DNA from: Aphanomyces cochlioides
Lineage: Eukaryota; Oomycota; Saprolegniomycetes; Saprolegniales; Verrucalvaceae
Direction of reading: 5' to 3'
Length of the DNA: 64,000 nucleotides
NCBI GenBank assembly: GCA_019828595.1
Contig: JAHQRK010000011.1
Coordinates: forward strand, 496,001 to 560,000
Of this stretch, positions 30,196 to 41,512 are shown piece by piece (position 1 is the first letter of the stretch; the number at the start of each line of letters is the position of its first letter). The notes under the pieces are model-generated. The model saw only the letters and a list, made by a program, of their open reading frames with translations, ran no database searches and was not told the origin of the DNA. Position numbers and translations under genes: made by a program.

Positions 30196-30978
30196 TTAGG
30201 ATAACTTGTGGGTCAAGTAGACATCCGTCACGTAGGGATACAGTATGCGGCCATCAGCATCGCGTTCAAACTCCGCTGAGTCCAAAATCGAGTAGACTTC
30301 CGCCTTCAGCTTGAGTACGGCAGACTCATCAATCGTTTGGACGTACGATTTCGAATGCACACGGTCCCAAATTTGATCGATTGAGTCGACGGCAATCGTG
30401 CGCTCGACGCGAAAGTGCTTAAGAGGGTATTCGAAGAGAGATTGGTCTTGAAAGACTCGCTCCCATGCCCCCGTTCGGTATTGAGGAATCGTCCCGTCAA
30501 ATTTTTCATAGAGGGATCGAAGCGAACGCACCCATGGCGTACGATCGTCTTCCATATTCCAGACGAGAGCGACGAGGCCACTGGGAACAAGCACACGGGC
30601 CATCTCGTTCAATGCGTCCATGTTGGAGCACCAGTGGAAGGCTTGGGCAATGTAAATAGCTTCTTGCGACGCATCTGGCATCGGAATGCCTTCCGCAGCG
30701 CCTTCCAAGCATGGAATCGATGGAAACTTATCAGTAAAGACAGCTCGCATCCCTTCAGATGGCTCGACCGCCGTGATATGATCAAAGCGAGAGGCCAAGA
30801 GTGCGGTGAACTTGCCAGTTCCGCTGCCGATTTCAAGCACTGGGCTCGTCTGCGACAGAGTCGGTGGGACCACATGATCCAGACACTCGAGAGGAAAGTC
30901 TGGCCTGGCCTTGTCGTACAATCTGCCATTGACGAAGCCAGTCTTGGCGATCTTGTGCACATCTTTACCTTGAGGCAT
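30196..30978 (-). CDS. SAM-dependent methyltransferase (class I)
   Basis: 260 residues, ATG at 30978, no intron. The Rossmann-type motif I is PVLEIGSGTGKFT (about residue 46-58) with the acidic motif II in HITAVEPSEGMRAVF, then GAAEGIPMPDASQEAIYIAQ (post-I) and NEMARVLVPSGLVALVWN (motif III). The C-terminal part, VHSKSYVQTIDESAVLKLKA, resembles small-molecule methyltransferases of the UbiE/TMT1 type. The substrate is not inferable. A 61-bp perfect palindrome and a CCAAT box lie just upstream. It is convergent with the GH18-like gene (stops 57 bp apart). Confidence 0.88.
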   Translation of the reverse strand: MPQGKDVHKIAKTGFVNGRLYDKARPDFPLECLDHVVPPTLSQTSPVLEIGSGTGKFTALLASRFDHITAVEPSEGMRAVFTDKFPSIPCLEGAAEGIPMPDASQEAIYIAQAFHWCSNMDALNEMARVLVPSGLVALVWNMEDDRTPWVRSLRSLYEKFDGTIPQYRTGAWERVFQDQSLFEYPLKHFRVERTIAVDSIDQIWDRVHSKSYVQTIDESAVLKLKAEVYSILDSAEFERDADGRILYPYVTDVYLTHKLS

Positions 30979-31056
30979 CGCTACTGGATTTCAAATTGAA
31001 AAATGACATTGACATGGATAGGATCGAACATGATTGGCCTATTAATTTTATGTTTT

Positions 31057-31117
31057 CGACCAATCAATTTTATTTAAATAAAGGGAATCCCTTTATTTAA
31101 ATAAAATTGATTGGTCG
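31057..31117. promoter_or_regulatory. 61-bp perfect palindrome ahead of the methyltransferase gene
   Basis: CGACCAATCAATTTTATTTA to AAGGGA, then a single central A, then the exact complement to ATTGGTCG: 30-bp arms. Each arm carries a CCAAT core, in inverted orientation to each other. The centre is about 110 bp upstream of the ATG at 30978. Possible dimer-binding site, cruciform, or a minimal relic of a transposon; function not shown. Confidence 0.6.
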
Positions 31118-31560
31118 ATTAATAATATGACATAAGAGGCAGGTGGCAGACGACACCAAGGTGCCCTTGAATACAGGAATATCGTATGTTTAAGCGAGAT
31201 GCGGGAAATCATGGATTTTAATAAAAATCCATCACTTCGAAGTAATAAAATTCAATGCAAGAATTCTCTTTTCATTTTTCAGAGAAATTGGAATATTTCT
31301 TTTTTTAATTTAGACCATTTTTAATTTCCCGCATTTTGTAAAATCAAACGAGAAGGAGACTCAGAGTCTTCCCCTGCAATGCGTGAATGTAATTTATTTG
31401 GATCCCATCGGAATACGCGCACAAACTTTTATCAGTTGGTCATTCGATTGCAATTTGCACCGGACAGTCGACACGACAGACAGCAAGCGGTGGACTGTCG
31501 ACTAGCCAATCAAACTGCAATATGTAAATGTTTTGGCCTATAACCCTCGAAATCCCAGAG
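31118..31560. other. AT-rich intergenic region, no gene seen
   Basis: Contains CTAGCCAATCAAACTGC near 31501 and a nearby GACTGTCGACTAGCC repeat that partly mirrors CGGACAGTCGACACG at 31459. No coding signal. Confidence 0.4.
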
Positions 31561-33838
31561 CCCTGCATAGTAGGGGACTGTTGCTTTAAATCCCTACTGT
31601 GAAGGGCTGTGATACGAGCTTGACTCAAAGTTTGTGGCAATGCGATCACCACTACATTGTAGTGGTGTTGTAGTGACTGTACAAGACGATGAAACTATAC
31701 TCATATGCAGTGGGCTAAGAGACAGTTAGCTCAATTGACGAAGGGCACCTCATGCAAGTCGTTGGGAACGAAAGAAGGTGACTCTATTTCAACAATATTT
31801 ACAAGACAATCTGCTTGACATCGTTTGGTCTTTGGCGTTTGGCTTTCGTAGGCGTACTGTTGGATCTTGGTGGTCTGTTTGACTCCTCGTGAATATTCGC
31901 CGCTTCGAACTTCTTCATACGCCTTTCAATCTTGTTTCTCATTTCGACATTGCTGTGAAGCACTTCGAAACATGTTTGTCCATGTTGAGCATTTGTTCTA
32001 TCGCAAGCAGGTGCCATGGCGCACTCACGGCAATAGAACTTCGTCGTTCGCTTGCATCCAATCACTACACAATGTCGTTGGTTCTTGGCTTGGCCACTAT
32101 GGCCTTCTCCAGATTGAAACATCGAAATTTCATGGCTCACTTGGGTATGCAGCGACTCGTGTCTTGATCGTGTGGAAGTCGGCCGAGAGATGTCAGTTCG
32201 AAGCAGCTCGGACGCCAGGGCTTCCAAAAAAATCGCCGTGGGAGTACACATTTGATGTCTTGACCTTCTTGAGGATTTTGTACAAAATGAAAGCATTGGT
32301 GGCGACCATATACAGTATTGCTGCAAAGCACATTTTGTACCATTTTCGAAAGCTGATTGTGCTTTGAATATTGTAGATAGCCATGCGCAAAAAGTCATGT
32401 CGATCAACGCCGCCCATGTAGCGATTGTACATTTCTATCGCTCGGATGGTTGGAAAAACACCGTTGTTTGAGCCAACACGACGGCTCACACTGGTTGTCC
32501 CGTTCATGTACGCCGACGACAACAAATATACTGGCTTGCGATCCATCCAGACTGACGCCAAGATCTTTTTACCTCCAAGAACTTCCGTCACCTCGCTGCG
32601 CTGTGTCCACGATCCACGCTTCCTTTTTTCAAGAGCAGAGCCTTTGGAAATACCATGGATGATGTACGCACAGTTCCAACACAGTACAAACCCATCGATA
32701 GCAACTGAATAACCACCGACAAGCTAGTATAGTAGCTAAAATGAAGTTAGCATGGGATAAATACAACGAATTTTCTTTACCGGTCACATACAATCACTCG
32801 TTTTGATCCAGCAAGATGACGGACGTTTCGAATCAATGCCATCGGTCCTGCTTGTAATCCATCACTTGAGTCTATTCCTTGATACACTTCAAACTTGGAG
32901 CAATATCCTGATGTGGCACAACAGAGCATGAAGACTTTCAATCCCCATTTGTGTGGCTTGTTTGGATTGAATTGTTTTGCTGGACAATACTTACTCTTGG
33001 TTGACCATATTCCTTCGTCAAATGCAAGATGTGCGCCATGGACGTAGCTGGATTGGAATGTTTCGTTTACTTGGTCAATGATCGGTCGAATCTTGTAGAA
33101 CTTGTCGCCACGAGAAGGTTGCTTTGTGTTGTCTGCAAAATGCATGTACTGGGATATTTCAGCAAAGCGGTTTCTTGACATGTAGGCACCATACGTGCCT
33201 AGCGGGAATGGAGCGGTCGTTGTTGTGCTCCAATTCCGTCGTATACTACTCCATGTGCAGCAACTATTCGCAATAACGAGTCCAAGGAACTTTAAAAATT
33301 CATCCACGGTAATGTCATTGCACTGCCATGAGACTGCGACTTGTAGAGATTGCTGTGGAAGACGATGTGCTCAATGATTTGCAACGGAAAGAGCCGAAAG
33401 AAAAGCCCAATTGGCGTCACAGCGTCAAGGTTTGGCAATTTCGGACGAGGAGTGCCATGAAAAATGTCCTCTGGTTCATTCACACTGTGTTCAACGGATG
33501 AGAACACGAGCCTTTTCAAGTTTTGAGGTTTGATCAAGTCTTTCACGACGTCCACATGGGTTGCTTGTAACATTGATTCGGCGATACGTTCCTGCAACTC
33601 AGGAAAGCGCGAGTCGAGGTCTTCTTCGCAGTCGTCGTCAGAGCTGCTGGAGCTGTCATCCGAATGCAAGGGATAGCCGTGGTTTTCAACGGGACATGCA
33701 TGGGGGGCGTTTCCAGACGATGCTTGCTGGCTTTCTATCTCTGCCATTCACACGATTTGCAAAGTGAATGCGACAGAATGTAATTCGTTTGTCAAAAAGC
33801 CTTCTTTGAAGGGTTTTCTGTGCCCCTACTATGTAGGC
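31561..33838 (-). mobile_element. PiggyBac-like element
   Basis: CCCTGCATAGTAGGGG (31561-31576) and CCCCTACTATGTAGGC (33823-33838) are inverted repeats matching at 14 of 16 positions. A second inverted pair (TCCCTACTGTGAAGGG at 31591 and CCCTTCAAAGTAGGAA at 33867) adds a more distant arm, so the exact end is unclear. The interior encodes a broken PiggyBac transposase on the minus strand. No clear TTAA duplication was found. Confidence 0.62.
31799..33747 (-). pseudogene. PiggyBac-like transposase, broken
   Basis: Starts MAEIESQQASSGNAPHACP (ATG 33747), an acidic N-terminus. A one-base frame slip near 33310 separates it from the next part, WQCNDITVDEFLKFLGLVIA. PiggyBac landmarks follow: YMSRNRFAEISQYMHFAD, HLAFDEG (first catalytic Asp), KWGLKVFMLC, then VIVCDR, an intron-like gap (GTAAAG..TTTTAG) and YYTSLSVVIQL with the second Asp in CDRYYTS. 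Next, after another frame slip near 32600, ILASVWMDRKPVYLLSSAYM and YNRYMGGVDRHD (third Asp). The C-terminal Cys-rich region CVVIGCKRTTKFYCREC with CFEVLH is the usual zinc ribbon. At least two frame breaks argue that it is inactive. Confidence 0.75.
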
Positions 33839-34074
33839 ATATCTATTCAATTGACAAACATAAAATCCCTTCAAAGTAGGAATTATCGTTGGGACTTGGA
33901 GGGATAAAGATCACCTTGGACTGATGACACAACGAATAACCCAACGATGAACTCATCGAGCAGCAGCATTGAGACGGCGCCTGATTAGTACAAGACAATG
34001 TCGTCACAAGTTTACATTCCAGTGAAATGTTCAAGAGCTCATCAAAAGAGAATGCTCGGTAGTATTAATACTAG

Positions 34075-35597
34075 TACTACCTCTGTTCCGCTATTTTTGC
34101 ACCTCAAAATTCAGTTCGAAACAAACACTTGAAATGAGTATGGAAAGTTGCAATTCGAATCTAAAAATCAAATTAAATTACACCAGTGCAGCAAATCTGA
34201 CGACCCTCTATATAATGATGTTATGCATTGCGTGACTGATGTCGTCAAGGTCATGAGCAGTGAGAGAGTCGACTGCGACTCGGCCAAGAAATCCACACAT
34301 TTCATCAAGCCTCTGCTCTTCTTCAAGCCGTTGCTCCATGGCCAATATTACGTCTTCGTGATTAAGTTCATCGTCGGTGCTTCGAGGAGGTTTAAAGTTG
34401 TTGTCGCCGTTGCTTTCAATGCAAGCAATCATGACTCTCTGCAGAGTCATGAATGTCTTATCTAGCGTAGATGGCGACAGAACCTCGAAAGCTTCATCAA
34501 CGGCTACAACCAATTCATCGACGCTGGTGCAAACTCGCTCGTGTTGCAACGCTTGGCGTTGTCTTGTTGGATATAAATTGTGCAACCTTCACTGGCCAAA
34601 GGATTTACCCAACGCTGCTTGATCGCCGGAATGACTTTGGAGACAAGAAATTCTCGATAGACGTCCTTTGAAACGGATAACGGAGTGGTGACAGGGGTTC
34701 CAGCAGGCCGATTCCTGCTATTCCTCTTGGCTAGTTCAGTTGTTACCAGTGGCCAGCAGCCGACTTTGCCATCCCAACCCTGACGAGGCCTGGCAACCGC
34801 GACAAGGAACATGACTTTGACAATGTGGCTTTTGGATGGTAGAGAACGAGGAGGTGGGGTTTCGTCATGCCAAAGGTAAAAGCGCATACGAGACCGTGTC
34901 ACGTTAAACCATTTCTCGTCAATATGGACATACGAGAACATTTCGTCCATTAATCGCTTACCCGCCACTTCATCGACAACATGTTTCATGCAATATTCAA
35001 GTCGTGCCTCTTTGTGGTGATCAGTCAATCTTGGTTTTACGTGGCTCGATCTTCGTCTCATCCACTTTTTCTTGACGATGCGCCAAAGCGTTGTTGTTGG
35101 GATGTTTGTAGCCTTTGAGAGAGTCCTGAAGGTTTGTCTTCTCATTAGAGACACGCCTTTTATCCGTTCCTCAAGTTCCTGCTCCACATATTTTGGTTTC
35201 CTTCCTGCCTTCCCTTTCAATCTTGATTTGACATTGATTCTGTCGGTTGTTTGCTTCGACTCCTGGCCACGACGCCAAATTCGCTAGGCTGTTGTACGGT
35301 GCACGCCGTATGAGCCTGCAATTGAAGCCACAATCGGGTTAGTGAGGTGTCCATTTTCACTCGCAGCGGCCATATCGCAGTAAAGCGCAATTCGTTGGTC
35401 GTCGGACAGGTTTGACTTGGAGTTTGTATTGGAAGAAGGCATTGCGAATTCTCCGTCAAAATGGAAAATAAAATTGTGTAAAAAATGGCCATGTATTGCT
35501 GTCGTCAGTACTTCCAAATCCACTAGTTTTTGTCCAATGAGATTCTTTCATTTTGAAGATATCTTGGCAGGTGCAATAATTGCGGAACAGAGTAGTA
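34075..35597 (-). mobile_element. Tc1/mariner-like element
   Basis: Left end TACTACCTCTGTTCCGCTAT (34075) and right end, reverse complemented, TACTACTCTGTTCCGCAATT (35578-35597), about 27 of 31 bases matching with one gap, then TTTGCACC/TATTGCACC. TA at both borders fits the superfamily. It encodes a damaged transposase on the minus strand. A similar end is present at about 23512-23540. Confidence 0.8.
34208..35442 (-). pseudogene. Mariner-like transposase, broken
   Basis: ATG at 35442 (MPSSNTNSKSNLSDDQRIAL). The helix-turn-helix N-terminus (ASIAGSYGVHRTT) is cut by one in-frame TAG near 35284. The frame then continues KGKAGRKPKYVEQELEERIK, and the DNA-binding region ends in KKKWMRRRS. Catalytic landmarks follow: YVHIDEKWFNV (first Asp) and CTIYIQQDNAKR (second Asp). 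A deletion and frame slip remove the SPDLNxLD region with the third acid. The remainder (VDELVVAVDEAFEVL, CIESNGDNNFK) is in another frame. So this copy cannot make active enzyme. Confidence 0.75.
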
Positions 35598-36666
35598 CTT
35601 GAGAAAGGTCGATTTACCAAATGATGAAAGTAATATGAAACAGAGATTGTGTCAGGCTGTAAAAGTTTATTTCCAAGGCTGAAGCGGTTAATAAATACCA
35701 GCACTACGTAGTAAAGATGGATTAGGCACTATATTTACATTTCGCAGCACTTCTGATCCATAGCAGAGTCGCAAGAGCAGTGTGATCTGTTTAAATAGTG
35801 CAGGCTAACCTTGAAAAGAAGCAAAATTTGTGCAGCTTCATGAAAATTGTCATATCGTATACATGTGATAGAGTAGTTATGTGATGGATTGTGAAAGCAA
35901 AAAAGAATAATGTGTGGTGGATTGTAAATCTGCTGTTGAATACGTTTGGAGTTTCGAGTCCATTGTCTGCGATTGCTGTTTATTGAATTGTTGAACTTAA
36001 CAGGCAAACGAAATTGTGAATTAGCAAGGGTAAAACAAACATCAACGAGACACTCAAAACAGCAAACTGTATTCGTAACCTCAACTTATTCTTTATCTTT
36101 TCATTTATACAATACGTAACCCTCTAAGCTTGCATTCGAACGCAAAGCTAAGTCCGAGCCAGTGCAAATCGACTGCGCTTTATTGTCGAAGTCAAAAGCT
36201 GCCTGTATTTGTATTCATGACATTTCAAATATGCACTCTGGGTTGATGCACTTCATACATTTTGGTTCAACATCCCACGACATCTCTTAAGTGTTCTCCT
36301 GATATTTATATTCATCTAGCGACCTCAACGTCGACGCAAGCCTCGTGGCTAAATGTCGACGCTGTTTTGACAGATGATTAAATGGAAGGGGGATCGAAAC
36401 CAACGTCGAGGGCCTTCATTAAGCTCTTGATTCAAATTATATCTTCATTGGGGCTGAATAAAGACTGCTGCTTGCACGCCATGAATGCAGCAGCAACTTG
36501 AAAGCTGAGAGAATTTGTACTTTCTGCGATTGTGTCTTTTTCTTTCTCGAATGGCCTTTTATTTTCTACCAATGAAAATTCTCTAAAATTAAATTGCTTG
36601 GTTCTGCAATTGACCGCAGGGACAAATAATGCACGTGGAGAGACGATCGACAGTCCCAAGAATCAC
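35598..36666. other. Intergenic region upstream of the RdRp gene
   Basis: No independent gene seen. The frame of the RdRp is open from about 36532, with a possible 3' splice site TTGACCGCAG just before 36620, so a short upstream exon cannot be excluded. Confidence 0.4.
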
Positions 36667-38960
36667 ATGCGCACAATCTGGGTAGACGTCCAAGGCCCTG
36701 GAAATCCAACAAAATCTCAGTCTGTACCGTCAGGTTTGAATAAAGATCCATCAAATGCTGCCCACTCCTCGAATGCGCCGTCAGGTTCAACGACGACGAA
36801 AGACCAAGAACTTTCTCACGGAGTCACATCTGGAGGAGTTCCAGCGACTAATGGCACTGCAGGTCAACTGAAGAGCCCATTTCAAGAGCCAAAAAGTCCA
36901 TTCAACACCTTACTGGCGGGACAACAACCTCCACTTCCCCCAGAACAAACCACACTGGTGTTTCGCATCGAGAACAAGGAGCGTCAAAATTATTTCGCCA
37001 AACGCTTGTGGCCCAAAGCGCAATTTTTCGAAGTGAAATTTAAAGGCAAAATCCGTGACCCAGATCACAACAGTGCATTTCGACGCTTCTTGACCAACTT
37101 GTCTAACGAGAAAATCCCTGGGTTGAAAGGTCCCCTGACATTTGCCACCTTCATGCCAAGTCACCTCGGAGATACCCGTGGCTGTATCATTACTTCGACA
37201 TACGACGGTCGAAATCTTCACAAGGCGTCCAATTTAAATCGTTTCGAGCCAGCCAAGCAAGCCAAGTACAGCAAACTTCTCTTCACCGTCTATGGCAAGC
37301 CAATGCTTCAATTGACAAACGTCACGGTTCATGTCGACCATGATATCATTCGAGGCGATTACAATTTCACAGACGGCTGTGGTTCAATTTCACCCGATTT
37401 GATGGCAGAACTTGTTCTGGGCTACAAAGGTCAAGCTGACAGTGAAATATGTGCAATCCAATGCCGTCTACCTGGAATTAAAGGCATGCTAGTTGTTGAT
37501 GTGAGAGCCCCAGCCCGTACAATTCGTCTGCGGGAGTCTATGATAAAGCTAAAAGTGTTAGAGGTACTAGAGCACAAAGCCAATGTCGATGGAAGTCGCA
37601 CCTACTCCTTACTCCCAGTTGTTGTCTTGAAATGCAACCAAGTTTCCGACTGTGCCTTCCTCAATACCCAAATTATTTCACTCTTTATGAGCCTTGGTGT
37701 TCCCTTTGCTAAATTCCACACTCGAATCCGTGCGTATGTTGAAAGCATTATGTATATGGGCTTGGATTGCCGGTATGCTTTACAATTTTTTCACTTGCGT
37801 GGCCTTGACGAAGCCCAACTCCGATCCAAACTCCAAGCGAAGCGGCTCCAGCTGGCTTCAGTCCATGATGAAATTCTCGATCGTCAAGCCAATGCACAAG
37901 CATCGTTAAGGAAGAAAGCGAATAAGGAACGCCTTCATATTCCAATCACCAAGGCTCGCCTCCTTTTAGGCGTTTGCGACTACACCAACAGCATTTACAA
38001 CGGTGAATGCTTTCTTCAGATTACAACACCCGACAACCCAAAACCTCAAGCTATAGTTGGCAAAGTAGCAGTGACGCGGAATCCATGCTATCACGCTGGA
38101 GATGTTCGAATTCTCTATGCAATTGGTGCCTGCCCCGCTCTGCAGCACCTGACTAATGTTATTGTCTTCTCGACTCAGGGTCATCGCCCAGCCCCTGACG
38201 AAATGGCGGGAGGAGACCTCGATGGAGACTCTTTCTTTGTGATTTGGGATCAAGAGCTCTTGCCCCCTGCTGCAATTTCCGCAAAATCATTTGATTATCG
38301 TCCCAGCGCTGTTCGTCAGCATATTCGCAGGTGGGCCACACGGGTTTCAGCTCCTATTCTTCAAACAACCAGGCAGAATCCACTCCGTGGAATGGCCCGA
38401 GTTACCGATTATATCCTTCGAGGGGGCTCCACTCAAACCATTTCCCTAGTGGATAACCTGATGCAACAACTACAGGGACTTCCACCATCGTCTGAGAGAA
38501 GGGAAATCAACGAAGTCTTAAATGCACTCTTTGTATGTGGCGTTGATCAGCTCGACATCAATATTGACATGGTGCTCAGTGCAATCAACATGCGAATTCG
38601 TCACGCCGTCAGAGCTGCTGGAATTGATGGCACACCCGATGAAATAAACAAATTAGCTGCATTGGTACATCCATGCCTGGATATGAGAAAGACGCCAACA
38701 GCCTTGTCAGCGTCAGTGTTTGCTCGATCTGTGGACAAAATTGAAACACCTGTGTCGCCGAAAGATTTTTTGGACTTGCAGAAACTCTTTATGTGGGCGG
38801 TTTTGGACGTTTTAACGAATCTCGAAAAGCAAGTTTTGCGCGACGCATCGATCCCGGATTCTCTCGCTATCACTTTTGAGCCGACTGTGGTCAAGCGCGT
38901 CGTTCAGGAGGTGGACATGCTTCAGAAAGAAATATATTCGCAAACAACACGATGCTTTTT
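36667..38960 (+). CDS. Eukaryotic RNA-dependent RNA polymerase (RDR/QDE-1 family), N-terminal half of a fusion
   Basis: The first ATG in frame is at 36667 (MRTIWVDVQGPGNPTKS). After a Ser/Pro-rich stretch comes the RdRp (PF05183-type) core: FRRFLTNLSNEKIPGLKGPL, VHVDHDIIRGDYNFTDGCGS with FTDGCGSIS, AIQCRLPGIKGMLVVDVR, LLLGVCDYTNSIYNGECFLQ, GKVAVTRNPCYHAGDVRILY, and the catalytic loop GGDLDGDSFFVIWD at about 38206-38245, the family hallmark DxDGD. These enzymes make double-stranded RNA for small-RNA silencing of viruses and transposons. The frame continues to a stop at 38997, but its last 13 residues are unlike the family and follow a T5 run at 38956-38960. See the helicase entry. The protein length to the run is about 763 residues. 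Confidence 0.9.
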
Positions 38961-41512
38961 GCAACCGAGAAGAAGCTCAAATCTTTTCAAAAATTAAACT
39001 ACTACAAAATGGGCTCGATGAAATCAATTTAAAGACCGCCAATGCAGCACGACTGTTGCAAACTGCAAAGGAAAAAGTCGATGTCCTTAAAGCCTCTCTT
39101 GATAAAGAAGACCTCCATGCCGCCAAATTGCTAGAAGCGTACAAATCTCCATCCAGATATTTCTTCATGTCATTCTTACTTACTGAAGCCGACCGTAAAG
39201 CCGATGCAGAAAACAAACAAAGACAACACGACGAGTATATCGACCAATGCGCAAAGGTAAAAGAGCTTAAACAAACATTCCAATCCAAGACGTTGGAGCT
39301 TCTGAATCTGCAAATGCAAGCGAATTCAGAGAGCATGGCCGCTCTCTTGGCTTTGCAGCGCTTAAATGCCCAAAAATTCCTTGTGACACCTGAAATCGCG
39401 GATGCATTTATGCAAGGCACAAAATCCTTGGAGATTTTGATTGAAAGACGAGATCAATTCGTCAGCTTGTGCACAGCTTTTGCATCAGCTGGGGCTGGTC
39501 TGCCAATGGACGAAGCTCGAGTCGCACTGCTGAATGAGTGTTTGATTGCTGAAATCAACATGTTTACAAAGAATTTGCCTGTCTACAAGCAACGCAATGA
39601 GCTTGTCGAGACGCTTGAAAAACACTCCATGACACTCATTACGTCTGAAACGGGCAGTGGCAAAAGTACATGTGTGCCACAATTCTATTTGACGCATCGA
39701 ATTCTTGACGAATCTACGTCGGCAGCTCAACGCTTTTGTCTCGTGCTTCCTCGTCGAGCTGCAACCAAGAATCTTGCGCGACATCTTGCTGAAACTCGTG
39801 GCACTGATGTTGGCCAAACTATTGGATATCACGTTGGAACGAACGCAGGACGGTCCGACCGACAAGTTCATGCTAGTCGAACACTGCTGGAATGTGTAAG
39901 TGGCGGTGTTATCCTTGGGAAATCTATCTCGGATCCGTGGTTTGCTCAGTTTTCTGTCATTTTTGTTGATGAAGTGCATGAAGAGTCTCCGGATTTGTAT
40001 TTACTTTTGGGAAAACTTAAAGCAGCAAGAAAACACCATTCAAAGCTCAAAATTGTGCTAATGTCTGCCAAGGTGGATGAGTTACGCCTCATATCCTTCT
40101 ATGGTTCCATGGCCGTGGAGAAACTTCCTGGCAGGCAATTTCCCGTTTTCTCTGAGTACTGTGGCTCCGACTCGGGGGACTATGTGGCCCAAGCCCTTCG
40201 TATTGTCGTAAAAATACAGAAGACACACATGTTGCAAGGCCAAGGTGACGACGTGCTTGTATTTATGCCTCGAATTAGCGATATCGAAGACGCTATCGGA
40301 CGAATTTACATCGAGGACGTGCCGATAGATTCTGTGAAGGCTTGGCCCCTTCACAGTCGGGTGGACAACAAAGTAAAAGACTCAGTTTTAAGTGAGAAGG
40401 ACTCTGGAAAGACTCGCAATGTTATTTTTGCGACCAATATTGCCGAAGCTTCACTCACTATTCCAAATCTGGGATATGTAGTTGACACTGGATTGGAAGT
40501 TGTGGTGACACGTGATGTCATGTCTGGTGCAATTGTTCACAAAATCAATTCGATCGCTCAAACATCCGTCATCCAGCGAAAGGGACGTGCGGGTCGTCTT
40601 GGCCCTGGCAAATGCTTTCATTTGTACTCGGAGGCTGATCACCTTAACTTTGCACAGACCAAGACGGCTAATTACAACGACTTGGAATTCAATACCTTGC
40701 GGTTGATTGCAAGCGAGACAAATCCGTTTTCATTTGACTGGATTCAGCACCCTGGCACAAGAGAATTGAATTTTTGCGTGGATTTACTTCATGAATTCAA
40801 AATGATTGAAATGGGTACAGACAATGAATGGCATATTACGTCGAAAGGCCTCGACGCCAGCAAATTGTTGCGTTTGGGAATCGATATCAACTGTGTGGAG
40901 CTCCTCTTAATTTCCCGAGAGAATGAAACTCTCCTCACAAAAGCCGCCATTGTGATCGCATGCATGGAATACGCCCATTTGTTTCGACGATGCGAGTTCA
41001 AAACAGGATTTGATATTGATTGGGATGCAAAGTCCGTATGTGATAACTTTGTCAATCTCTTTTATGAGTATCAACGCCAGACAAAAAAGAAGCAATGGGC
41101 AGTACTCCTTTCACTTCCACTGCACGCATTTGAATCGATCGACCGGTTGCGGAAAAAATTACTTCATGAAGTTCAGCTCCTTGATCCGATCGGCGAATGC
41201 GAGAATGGGACTGTCAAGACGTGGAACGAGTGCGTTGCTGCAGCTTACCCCAATGGCCACTTACGAGTCTCGCGATTTAACTACATCGGACCTGAGTTTT
41301 ACTTTGTGGACAATCCATCAACGACGATTCGAATTTCAAAAGACGAAATGGCTCGTCAGCGGTTGGAGTGGTCCATGGAGAAGACTTATGTAGCCATGCT
41401 CGTTTCCTGCCATCGGAACAATCCATCATGGCTCTTTGGCTCCTTTGTGGAAGAAATCTACGATGCTAACAGTGGTGTCCCACCAGAAAACCCTTACGAA
41501 TCTCTCAACTAG
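38961..41512 (+). CDS. DEAH-box (RHA/DHX-type) helicase, C-terminal half of an RdRp fusion
   Basis: This frame is +1 relative to the RdRp. It has no ATG for the first stretch: reading after the T5 run gives CNREEAQIFSKIKLLQNGLD and a coiled coil (NAARLLQTAKEKVDVLKASL). Helicase motifs: I TGSGKST (39650-39670), II VDEVHE (39967-39984), III MSAKVD (the usual T is K), V FATNIAEASLTI, VI QRKGRAGRLGPG (40573-40608), then an HA2-like C-terminal region (FDWIQHPGTRELNF...). The first in-frame ATG lies only about 70 residues downstream, so an independent start is unlikely. A single extra T at 38956-38960 explains the break, and with it gone the two halves give a protein of about 1,610 residues. Frameshift, real slippage and assembly error are not separable here. 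Confidence 0.82.

Noticed and set aside
38876..39165. An independent start for the helicase gene upstream of the T5 run
   Set aside because: The frame there has no ATG, its first residues are Trp/Arg-rich noise, and the sequence before the T5 run fits the RdRp frame better.
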